Assembly: GCA_900551005.1 (NCBI GenBank)
Contig: URUL01000066.1
Location: forward strand, 1 to 11,335
DNA from: an uncultured Ruminococcus sp.
GTDB taxonomy: Bacteria; Bacillota; Clostridia; Oscillospirales; CAG-272
Length of the DNA stretch: 11,335 bases
Direction: 5' to 3'
Shown: piece by piece, positions 1-5,631 of the stretch
Layout of the letters: each line of letters opens with the position of its first letter
Numbering within the stretch: the first letter of the stretch is position 1
The notes under the pieces: generated by a model
The model's input: only the letters and a program-made list of their open reading frames with translations
Databases searched by the model: none
Told to the model about the DNA's origin: nothing
Translations under genes and position numbers: made by a program

Positions 1-67
1 TGCTCTTGTAGGGTACGTGTTTTGTATGTGGTTTGTGTGATTGCTCAGGTTAGGGTGCTGGGTCGGG
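1..67 (-). other. C/A-rich, G-poor tail downstream of the G5 lipoprotein gene
   Basis: This non-coding stretch follows the TAA stop of the lipoprotein gene. Read as RNA from the minus strand it has 27 C, 27 A, 7 G and only 6 U in 67 bases, and I see no stable hairpin or U-tract. Such unstructured, C-rich, G-poor RNA is the kind of sequence that Rho factor loads on, so Rho-dependent termination of the lipoprotein transcript is possible. This is inferred from composition only, and the window edge hides what follows. Confidence 0.3.
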
Positions 68-1003
68 TTAGGGCGTAATGTATGTATCGACGGAGATTAC
101 CTCATTTACGGGCTCCGTGCGGTCTGCTGACACGAGAATCTCCTCCTGCTTTGCCCCGCGATAATATATGATCTCATATACCTCGGTGAGCGTGCCTTTT
201 TTGCCTTGTGTGATGACATTTTCCTCTCCGTACGGTAGAGTGTTATCCTCGATACGCTCCGTAGTATACGGGAGATCGCTCCTTCTTGTTTCAAAATCCG
301 ACGTATAAGAAATCTTCGTTCCTATGATGACGATCTCGTCCTGCGGATATGTTTCTGTGTGTTCGCTGACAAAGCTTCCCACCTCGCGCCCTTCGCGATA
401 GAGCCGTGTCGTCGTATATACTTTTATGCCCGGGATCCCCTCGCGCAGAAGGATAATTTCATCGTCATAATAACTATCGGAATAGCGTGTTTCCGTTTCA
501 TAGGGGATCTCCACCGTCTCGGTAAAGACCATCGATACGGTTTTGTCATGACTTTCGGTAGCGGAAGTGGTCTCTTGTGGCTTTGAGGTGGTACTTTCCG
601 CCTCTGAGGTACTGCCCGACGGCTCCGGCGGCGTCATTTCCGCGGGGTTCGTTGTTTGCCCGACAGTTGTCGTCGCGGTCGTTTCTGTCCGTGTCGCGCT
701 TGTCGCGGTCGTTTCTGCCCGTGTCGCGCTTGTCGCGGTCGTTTCTGCCCGTGTCGCGCTTGTCGCGGTCGTTTCTGCCCGTGTCGCGCTCGTGGTATGT
801 AAAACGGTCGCATCAGATGTGGTCTGTGCGGTGCTTCCCGTCATGCGTGAGCTCGAGGTGACCGAGGTATCAGACGATAAGAATATCCTTTCCGCGTCGG
901 GATATTCGGCAGATGAGCAAGCGCAAAGCAGGACGGAGCCGCTAAGCAATGCGAGAATAAAGATTGCGGACAATATCCGCTTTTTTGAAAAAATCGGTTT
1001 CAT
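68..1003 (-). CDS. Thr/Ser-rich repeat lipoprotein with two C-terminal G5 domains
   Basis: A predicted 311-residue surface lipoprotein. Residues 1-28 form a signal peptide (basic start, then a hydrophobic stretch) ending in a lipobox-like Leu-Cys-Ala-Cys, with Cys29 the likely lipidated residue; the Cys at -2 is unusual. Residues 40-155 are a low-complexity Ser/Thr linker holding four near-identical TSATRAETTA decapeptides (71-110). Two G5-like modules follow, about 158-230 and 236-310. Each has the extended beta pattern, the central EGxPG or QGKKG turn, and an ending such as DEIVIIGTK or NEVISVDTY. G5 domains occur in Gram-positive surface proteins and spore cortex or peptidoglycan-associated proteins and are thought to bind N-acetylglucosamine-containing polymers. 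No catalytic domain is visible. The ATG at 1001-1003 follows AAGGA with 8-9 nt spacing, and a candidate promoter lies about 50 nt upstream. It seems to be a separate transcription unit. Ligand and role are unknown. Confidence 0.85.
   Translation of the reverse strand: MKPIFSKKRILSAIFILALLSGSVLLCACSSAEYPDAERIFLSSDTSVTSSSRMTGSTAQTTSDATVLHTTSATRAETTATSATRAETTATSATRAETTATSATRTETTATTTVGQTTNPAEMTPPEPSGSTSEAESTTSKPQETTSATESHDKTVSMVFTETVEIPYETETRYSDSYYDDEIILLREGIPGIKVYTTTRLYREGREVGSFVSEHTETYPQDEIVIIGTKISYTSDFETRRSDLPYTTERIEDNTLPYGEENVITQGKKGTLTEVYEIIYYRGAKQEEILVSADRTEPVNEVISVDTYITP
674..793 (-). repeat. Four tandem 30-bp units encoding TSATRAETTA
   Basis: Four contiguous 30-bp units at 674-703, 704-733, 734-763 and 764-793. 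The two middle units are identical. The first differs at one base, turning Ala into Thr in the protein, and the last differs at one silent base. Each unit encodes ten residues, so gain or loss of units keeps the reading frame. The near identity at DNA level suggests recent expansion by slippage or unequal recombination and a copy number that may vary between strains. Confidence 0.95.
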
Positions 1004-1054
1004 GTGACTGTTCCTTTTTTACTGTATTTCCCTGCGGGACATGGTTATGCCATA

Positions 1055-1084
1055 ATTGTACAATACCAACAGACACAAAATCAA
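1055..1084 (-). promoter_or_regulatory. Candidate sigma-A-type promoter of the G5 lipoprotein gene
   Basis: On the minus strand, TTGATT (1079-1084, 4 of 6 match to TTGACA) is separated by 18 nt from TACAAT (1055-1060, 5 of 6 match to TATAAT). Transcription would start near 1048, giving a leader of about 45 nt before the ATG at 1003. The -10 box sits in a 10-bp perfect palindrome ATTGTACAAT (1055-1064), which could be chance or a small operator. The call rests on consensus match and position only. Confidence 0.5.
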
Positions 1085-1203
1085 TGGAAAATATTTCACC
1101 CGATACATATAAAAGGAAAAAGGGTCGCATTTCTTACATAAATTGCTATATCGCATCTCTTTGCGGAAGATATTTCCTCTTCTCGCTGCCGTCATACAAG
1201 CGC

Positions 1204-1240
1204 AAAAAACGGCAGAGAAAAAGCTTCTCTGCCGTTTTTT
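1204..1240. terminator. Strong bidirectional intrinsic terminator
   Basis: A perfect 16-bp inverted repeat: the left arm at 1204-1219 starts with six A followed by CGGCAGAGAA, the right arm is at 1225-1240, and the loop is 5 nt. The core is GC-rich and ends in six T on either strand, so it can act in both directions. On the minus strand it lies 44 nt after the stop of the Cys/Asp membrane protein gene and should end the prfB-side transcript, insulating the lipoprotein gene. Confidence 0.9.
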
Positions 1241-1256
1241 TAAAGACTTCCGTCAG

Positions 1257-1279
1257 AAACCGATATTTTCGGTTTTTTT
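1257..1279 (+). terminator. Weak plus-directed hairpin with T-run
   Basis: A 7-bp stem AAACCGA/TCGGTTT (1257-1263 and 1269-1275) with a 5-nt loop, and a run of seven T (1273-1279) on the plus strand. On the minus strand the U-run is only three bases, so it would work poorly for the gene just upstream. No plus-strand gene is visible, so it may be a chance structure or a second barrier to antisense transcription next to the stronger terminator at 1204-1240. Confidence 0.3.
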
Positions 1280-1284
1280 GTCAA

Positions 1285-1608
1285 TTATTCTTCGTCCTCG
1301 CGGGAGAAAAGGTCGCCTTCGAGATTCATGTCGTCGATTTTTCCGTCGCAGTCATCACAGTCGCAATCTTCACAGTCGCAGTCATCGCATACATCGTCAT
1401 CAAAGTTGAAATCGCAATCGCAGAAATTAAATTCATCCTTGCAGTCATAGAGCAGATAAGCACCTGCAGCACCGCTCATAGCGGAAACGGCAAGAAATGC
1501 GCCTGCAGAGCTCTTTTTCTTGCAAAGAAGAATGATGAATGTGATGAATGAGGTCAGTGCGTTTACCACGAGAGCAACGCCTACATAAAGTTTGGTTTTC
1601 TTGAACAT
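1285..1608 (-). CDS. Small two-helix membrane protein with Cys/Asp-rich tail
   Basis: A 107-residue protein that I do not recognise as a named family. Two hydrophobic segments, about residues 8-29 and 34-54, are joined by a short basic turn (KKKSS), giving a hairpin topology. The positive-inside rule puts the turn in the cytoplasm and both ends outside. Residues 55-90 then hold nine cysteines (56, 63, 65, 74, 77, 79, 82, 84, 87) in CxC and CxxC spacings, with aspartate filling nearly all positions between them. The last 17 residues are acidic. The pattern suggests metal binding, but no function is known. The ATG is preceded by AAGGAGGA (1617-1624) at good spacing. The gene lies 55 nt after prfB and ends before a strong terminator, so it may be the last gene of that transcript. 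Confidence 0.75.
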   Translation of the reverse strand: MFKKTKLYVGVALVVNALTSFITFIILLCKKKSSAGAFLAVSAMSGAAGAYLLYDCKDEFNFCDCDFNFDDDVCDDCDCEDCDCDDCDGKIDDMNLEGDLFSREDEE

Positions 1609-1624
1609 TTTCCATGTCCTCCTT

Positions 1625-1666
1625 ATATAATATTTTTTGTTTTTAATATAATATTTTTTGTTTTTA
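1625..1666 (-). repeat. 21-bp perfect tandem duplication upstream of the Cys/Asp protein gene
   Basis: Two exact, adjacent 21-bp copies at 1625-1645 and 1646-1666. Each is AT-rich and, on the minus strand, contains A-tracts and TATTAT, which resembles a -10 box. The second copy includes the TAA stop codon of prfB (1664-1666). The duplication makes up most of the spacer before the ribosome site of the next gene. It could hold a promoter or an upstream A-rich element, but I find no matching -35 box. Confidence 0.85.
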
Positions 1667-2767
1667 TACCTTGCTCTTTAAATAAGCATTGATAAAACCG
1701 TCTATTTCGCCGTCCATGACGGCTGTTATATTGCCGTCCTCATAGCCTGTTCTGTTGTCCTTCACAAGCGTATACGGCATAAATACGTAGGAACGGATCT
1801 GAGCGCCCCACTCTATATTTGTCTTTTCGCCCTTGATATCCTCTATCTTGTCGAGATTCTCGCGCTGTTTTATCTCGGCGAGCTTGCTCTTGAGCATTTT
1901 CAGTGCGGTTTCTTTATTCTGAAGCTGGCTTCGTTCCGTTTGGCAACCGACTACGATACCTGTCGGCTTATGCACGATCCTTATCGCCGAGTCAGTCTTA
2001 TTGATATGCTGACCGCCTGCGCCGCTGGAGCGGTGTGCGGTTATTTCGATATCCTCGTCCTTTATCTCGATATTGACATCGTCATCCAGCTCCGGCATTA
2101 CTTCCACAGAGGCAAAAGATGTATGTCTGCGTCCCGAGGCATCAAAGGGAGACACGCGTACCAGTCTGTGAACGCCGTGCTCGCTTTTGAGATAGCCATA
2201 GGCATTCGTGCCCTCTACGAGGATGGTGGCACTCTTGATACCCGCTTCTTCTCCGTCGAGCCAATCTACGAGCTTGACATTGAAGCCGTGCTTCTCGCCG
2301 TATCGGGTATACATTCTGTAGAGCATGAGTGCCCAATCCTGCGCCTCTGTACCGCCTGCGCCCGGATGGAATGAGAGAATGGCATTGTTTCTGTCATATT
2401 CTCCGGAAAGCAATGCGTCTATGCGCATGCGCTCCTCCTCCGACTCTATTTTCTTCACCTCGGAAAGCACCTCGTCGCATACGCTTTCGTCATTTTCCTC
2501 TATGCCCATTTCCGCGAGCACGAGCGCATCCGAAACCGTAGTGCAGAGCTTTTCATATGCCTCTATCTTGTCCTTCGTGCGCTTCAGCTCCTGAAGCACC
2601 TTGCCCGAGGTAGCCTGATCATTCCAAAAATTTTCCGCAAGTGTCTGCGCCTCCAGCTCCTTTGCTTGCTCGCGCAGTCTTTCTATTTTCAATGAATCGC
2701 CGAGCTCCTTGACATCTTTTTCGAGTGCAAGAAGTCTGCTTTTCGCTTCTTCTAACTGTATTATCAT
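1664..2767 (-). CDS. prfB: Peptide chain release factor 2 (RF2)
   Basis: RF2 recognises UGA and UAA stop codons and triggers hydrolysis of peptidyl-tRNA on the ribosome. The 367-residue length is normal. Residues 1-100 form the helical N-terminal domain. The stop-recognition tripeptide Ser-Pro-Phe is at 206-208, which marks RF2 rather than RF1 (PxT). The catalytic GGQ is at 251-253 in a GAGGQHINKTDSAIRI context. The whole protein is read in one frame: the usual CTT-TGA programmed frameshift near codon 25 is absent, and this position reads TCA-TTG-AAA. The ATG at 2765-2767 follows GGAGG with 11-nt spacing, slightly long. The gene stands 75 nt after the GNAT-like gene, and no clear promoter or terminator is visible in that AT-rich gap. 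Confidence 0.97.
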   Translation of the reverse strand: MIIQLEEAKSRLLALEKDVKELGDSLKIERLREQAKELEAQTLAENFWNDQATSGKVLQELKRTKDKIEAYEKLCTTVSDALVLAEMGIEENDESVCDEVLSEVKKIESEEERMRIDALLSGEYDRNNAILSFHPGAGGTEAQDWALMLYRMYTRYGEKHGFNVKLVDWLDGEEAGIKSATILVEGTNAYGYLKSEHGVHRLVRVSPFDASGRRHTSFASVEVMPELDDDVNIEIKDEDIEITAHRSSGAGGQHINKTDSAIRIVHKPTGIVVGCQTERSQLQNKETALKMLKSKLAEIKQRENLDKIEDIKGEKTNIEWGAQIRSYVFMPYTLVKDNRTGYEDGNITAVMDGEIDGFINAYLKSKV

Positions 2768-2842
2768 TATAATTATGTCCTCCGAATACGTGATTTGTGA
2801 TTTTTATGTTAAATATGAAGCTTTTTTATTCGAAAACTCCCG

Positions 2843-3235
2843 TCACTTCTCTTTATCCTCGGCTTTGCCGTGATGATGCCCGTCAAAAACGCCGCGCAGG
2901 TCCATTGCCAGCTTGCCGTCTTTTTCGATAAAGCCTATCCTTCTTGCCATCTTGTCGTCAACGCATTTTTCCGCATCGTGCGCGCCGCATAGGTCGATGA
3001 AATTCAGCGCGGCACGCCCCATGATGAAAAGCACCTCTTCATCATCTATGCCCTCGGGACATTTCAGCTCATACATATAGCCGCGGTCGTCCTTTATCCG
3101 GAACTGGCATATGCCGAGCAGCGTATCCCCCTCTATTGCCGAATAGGCGAAGCACTCCTCGCGGTAAGGCGCGCCGCATTTGGCGCAGAGCTCCTTCTGC
3201 CGCTCCTTACTCTCTATCGGTTTTACTTCAAACAT
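2843..3235 (-). CDS. Small Cys-rich protein, possibly GNAT-like
   Basis: A 130-residue protein without a confident family name. Residues 27-48 (CFAYSAIEGDTLLGICQFRI) resemble the paired beta strands of GNAT acetyltransferases, and residues 96-103 (MARRIGFI) resemble the A+xxGF motif after the acetyl-CoA helix. The usual Q/RxxGxG/A acetyl-CoA loop is not evident, so catalytic activity is doubtful. There are seven cysteines, including CAKC at 17-20, and a GHHHGK cluster at 119-124. The tail is highly charged. The start codon overlaps the rluB stop by 8 nt, and its GGAGG ribosome site lies inside rluB with 9-nt spacing, so it is probably translationally coupled to rluB. Similar small proteins may be missed in annotation as hypothetical. 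Confidence 0.7.
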   Translation of the reverse strand: MFEVKPIESKERQKELCAKCGAPYREECFAYSAIEGDTLLGICQFRIKDDRGYMYELKCPEGIDDEEVLFIMGRAALNFIDLCGAHDAEKCVDDKMARRIGFIEKDGKLAMDLRGVFDGHHHGKAEDKEK

Positions 3236-3959
3236 CGGTCTTCGCCTCCTTTTTTAACAGCTGTATCTGCGACTTGGTGAGATATTTCCACTTTCCGGGG
3301 CGAAGGTCGCCGAGCTTTACCTCTCCTATGCTGACTCTTCGCAGAGAAAGCACATAAAGAGACAGCTTCTCGCACATTTTTCGTATCTGCCTGTTGCGCC
3401 CCTCGAAAAGCGTTATCGCAACGACGGAATATTCCTTTTTTCTCGTTATCAGCGAAACCTCGGCGGGCTTTGTCATATACCCGTCTATCTCCATCGGCTC
3501 ACAGAGACGGAGAACCTGCTCCGGCTCTATCTCTCCTGCCAGCTTGACATGATATGTTTTCGGCTTGTGATAGCGCGGATGCATCAGCTTATTTGCAAAA
3601 TCGCCGTCATTTGTAAACAGCAGAAGCCCTTCGCTCTCAAGGTCGAGCCTGCCGATGGGATAGACGCGGGCACCCGCATCTGCGACAAGCTCGGAAACGC
3701 ACGGCCTGCCGCGGTCATCGCTCATGGAGGTAAGATATCCGCGCGGTTTATTGAGCATAAGATATATTTTTCGCTTATCCCCTGCGCCGATGATCTTTCC
3801 TTTATATTCGATCCTGTCCTTTTCGGGGTCTATTTTCGTGCCGATATCGGCAACCTCGCCGTTGACCTTGACTCTGCCCGCGGCGATTTCCTGCTCGGCG
3901 GCACGGCGTGACATGAGCCCCTGCGCCGAAAGGAATTTCTGAAGTCTCATTTCTTCCAA
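3228..3959 (-). CDS. rluB: 23S rRNA pseudouridine synthase, RluB/RsuA family
   Basis: Converts a specific rRNA uridine to pseudouridine; by B. subtilis gene order this is most likely the RluB type acting on 23S rRNA, but the exact target cannot be read from sequence. An S4 RNA-binding domain (residues 4-60, RLQKFLSAQG...SRRAAEQEI...VKVNG) precedes the synthase domain. The catalytic motif GRLD lies at 103-106 with Asp106 as nucleophile, followed by SEGLLLFTNDG. The late motif GRNRQIRKM is at 187-195. I chose the TTG at 3957-3959 because GAGG (3967-3970) sits 7 nt upstream. The ATG at 3948-3950, giving a protein three residues shorter, has no well-spaced ribosome site. The open frame runs upstream to 4067, but those extra residues overlap dac and are not family-like. 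Follows dac by 52 nt. Confidence 0.93.
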   Translation of the reverse strand: MEEMRLQKFLSAQGLMSRRAAEQEIAAGRVKVNGEVADIGTKIDPEKDRIEYKGKIIGAGDKRKIYLMLNKPRGYLTSMSDDRGRPCVSELVADAGARVYPIGRLDLESEGLLLFTNDGDFANKLMHPRYHKPKTYHVKLAGEIEPEQVLRLCEPMEIDGYMTKPAEVSLITRKKEYSVVAITLFEGRNRQIRKMCEKLSLYVLSLRRVSIGEVKLGDLRPGKWKYLTKSQIQLLKKEAKTDV

Positions 3960-3971
3960 AGCTTTTCCTCT
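3957..3971 (-). promoter_or_regulatory. Ribosome site favouring a TTG start for rluB
   Basis: On the minus strand AAGAGGA (3966-3972 region) precedes TTG-GAA-GAA-ATG. GAGG is 7 nt from the TTG but 16 nt from the ATG. This favours initiation at TTG, giving an N-terminus Met-Glu-Glu-Met-Arg-Leu. Confidence 0.55.
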
Positions 3972-4011
3972 TATATATAAATTTTGCGGTGCTTCTCTTA
4001 GAAGAAACACG

Positions 4012-5112
4012 TCATTTCTTTCTGCCTTTTTTCGGAGAAGCCTTCTCCACGCTCTCCGCCGCCACAATATCCGCGCGCGCGATCACTCTGCCCTCGCAGA
4101 TAAATTCCGCCTCTCCGATCTTTTCTCCCGCGCAAATGCCTGCATAGAGAAACCGCGGCAGCTTCAGCACGGTCTGTATCTTCCCGTGATCCTTTTTCAG
4201 CGTGGCAAAAACATCCTCCTCGATCTTGCATAGGAGCGTGTCCTTTTCTCCGCCGCAAACGGGAAGCTTCGTTCCGAAATCATCGGCAGAAGCTAATTTT
4301 TCGTTTTCATAGAGCGAAAAACCATAGTCCAGCAGCTCTCTGTGGTCATGCCAGTCGCTTCCGTCACAGAGCGTCACGCAGATGAGTGTCACCCCGTCAC
4401 GCCTTGCCGCGGAAACGAGCGTTCTTCCGCATTTCTTGGTAAATCCCGTTTTGACTCCTATCACATCATCATATGTGCGCAGCAGCCTGTTGTGATTGAT
4501 CAGGAGGCGCGTCGCCGTTCCGTCATGAAGCGGAATCGCCTTTCGTGCAGTCGCCACGATCTCGGCAAATCTCGGATTTTTCAGTGCCTCGGCGGCGATA
4601 ACGGCAAGCTCTTTTGCCGTGGTATAATGCTCGGGATCATCGAGCCCATGAGGATTTGCAAAATGCGTATCACAAAGCCCCATTTCTCTTGCGCGCTCAT
4701 TCATCATATCGGCAAAAGCCTCTATGCTTCCCGCTATTTCTATGGCGATTGCCGCCGCCGCATCGTTTGCGCTCTGAAGCATCAGCGCGAAAAGCAGATT
4801 TTCCATCGTTATCTTTTCGCCCGCATAGAGATAGACGGATGAGCCCTCCACATTCACCGCGGCGGGAGCAACGGAAATAAGCTTCTTTGGATCGCAGTTT
4901 TCTATGGCGATGAGCGCCGTCATGATCTTCGTCGTACTCGCCATTCCACGGCGCGTATTTTCATCGTGAGCATATATGATCTCGCCGTCGCCCGTCATGA
5001 GAAGACAGCTCTTTGCCGAATCGGCGGGCAAAGCCGCGATACGGCAGAAAAGAGAGCCGTCTGCCGCAAACAGGGCGAGCACGAGAATGGATATCAAAAT
5101 AATTTTCTTCAT
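4012..5112 (-). CDS. D-alanyl-D-alanine carboxypeptidase (peptidase S11, DacB/DacF type)
   Basis: A low-molecular-weight penicillin-binding protein that trims the terminal D-Ala from peptidoglycan stem peptides outside the membrane. Residues 1-17 form a hydrophobic signal sequence. The three active-site motifs are intact: STTK at 59-62 (Ser59 nucleophile, Lys62), SAN at 114-116 and KTG at 221-223. The 366-residue length fits the family. The C-terminal part (about 275-350) matches the beta-rich PBP5-type C-domain, but the end is a short Lys/Arg-rich tail instead of a clear amphipathic anchor helix. Position after scpAB and gerW resembles sporulation DacB of Bacillus, although clostridial relatives are often called DacF, so I give no symbol. 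The ATG follows GGAG with 5-nt spacing. That site is masked by a hairpin (5116-5149). Confidence 0.93.
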   Translation of the reverse strand: MKKIILISILVLALFAADGSLFCRIAALPADSAKSCLLMTGDGEIIYAHDENTRRGMASTTKIMTALIAIENCDPKKLISVAPAAVNVEGSSVYLYAGEKITMENLLFALMLQSANDAAAAIAIEIAGSIEAFADMMNERAREMGLCDTHFANPHGLDDPEHYTTAKELAVIAAEALKNPRFAEIVATARKAIPLHDGTATRLLINHNRLLRTYDDVIGVKTGFTKKCGRTLVSAARRDGVTLICVTLCDGSDWHDHRELLDYGFSLYENEKLASADDFGTKLPVCGGEKDTLLCKIEEDVFATLKKDHGKIQTVLKLPRFLYAGICAGEKIGEAEFICEGRVIARADIVAAESVEKASPKKGRKK

Positions 5113-5115
5113 AAA

Positions 5116-5149
5116 TTCTCCATACTTTTTTCCTTAGCAATATGGAGAA
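5116..5149 (-). promoter_or_regulatory. Hairpin masking the dac ribosome site, with a four-codon leader ORF
   Basis: A perfect 9-bp inverted repeat, TTCTCCATA (5116-5124) and TATGGAGAA (5141-5149), encloses a 16-nt loop. In the minus-strand RNA the downstream arm contains the GGAG ribosome site of dac. The loop carries its own AAGGA, 7 nt before an ATG at 5121-5123 that opens a tiny ORF (ATG-GAG-AAT-TTA-TGA, Met-Glu-Asn-Leu). The TGA of this ORF overlaps the dac ATG (ATGA). Translation of the mini-ORF would melt the hairpin, which fits a coupling device. The structure is seen in the sequence; the function is inferred. Confidence 0.5.
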
Positions 5150-5159
5150 AAATGAAAAT

Positions 5160-5627
5160 TTATTCGCCTTTTTCTTCGGTGGCGGTTTCTTCCTTGAAAT
5201 CCTCACCCTCGGCGGCTTTTTCTTCTTCTTTTCTTTCCTTTTTCTTGAAAATGCCCTTGATCTTCTCTATAAGCTCGGGGGTTTTGTTTATGATATTTTC
5301 GATAGAGGAGCCGATATCGTTTCCGCCGGTAGGATTATTGACATTGACCATCTCGACTCTGCCGCTTTCGTTTACGACAAGAAAGCCCACGGGAGTAACC
5401 GTAACGCCTGTACCGCCGCCTCCGCCGAAATTATTCTGTCCGTCGCGGCAGTGCTTGCCCGCATAATCATTTCCGCCGCCCGCAAAGCCGACGGATATCT
5501 TCGATACGGGGATGATCACCGTACTGCCCGCCTCTATCGGCGTGCCGATGATCGTATTCGCGTCTACGAGGTCGCGTATGCCCTCCAATGATGAGGAGAT
5601 AAGGGAGCTGATTCTGTTTTCTTCCAT
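5160..5627 (-). CDS. gerW: GerW (YtfJ) family sporulation protein
   Basis: A 155-residue member of the GerW/YtfJ family, which in Bacillus is made in the forespore and affects germination; the biochemical function is not known. Diagnostic stretches are visible: TIIGTPI at 25-31, IIPVSKISVGFAGGG at 38-52, then a glycine-rich FGGGGGTGVTVTPVGFLVV at 67-85. After residue 105 a short amphipathic part (PELIEKIKGIF, 117-127) leads into a highly charged Lys/Glu tail (128-155), longer than I expect for the family core. The ATG lies 4 nt after the DUF2953 stop. The ribosome site AAGGCGG inside that gene is a weak match, so coupling to DUF2953 translation is likely. DUF2953-GerW pairs are common in Firmicutes (ytfI-ytfJ in Bacillus). 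Confidence 0.92.
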   Translation of the reverse strand: MEENRISSLISSSLEGIRDLVDANTIIGTPIEAGSTVIIPVSKISVGFAGGGNDYAGKHCRDGQNNFGGGGGTGVTVTPVGFLVVNESGRVEMVNVNNPTGGNDIGSSIENIINKTPELIEKIKGIFKKKERKEEEKAAEGEDFKEETATEEKGE

Positions 5628-5631
5628 TGTT

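Noticed and set aside
50..76. Telomere-like TTAGGG motifs
   Set aside because: Only two scattered occurrences without tandem order; explained by the G/T-rich composition of this tract.
964..1551. A 195-codon plus-strand open frame through the terminator and opposite the Cys/Asp protein gene
   Set aside because: It runs through a strong bidirectional terminator and overlaps two supported genes; no ribosome site or family signature.
2768..2842. Possible hairpin (CGAATA/TATTCG) near the prfB ribosome site
   Set aside because: Six base pairs with a loop of about 40 nt in AT-rich sequence are expected by chance.
3960..4067. Upstream extension of the rluB frame to an ATG at 4067
   Set aside because: The 36 or so extra residues overlap dac, are Arg-rich and unlike any RluB N-terminus, and a TTG with a good ribosome site exists at 3959.
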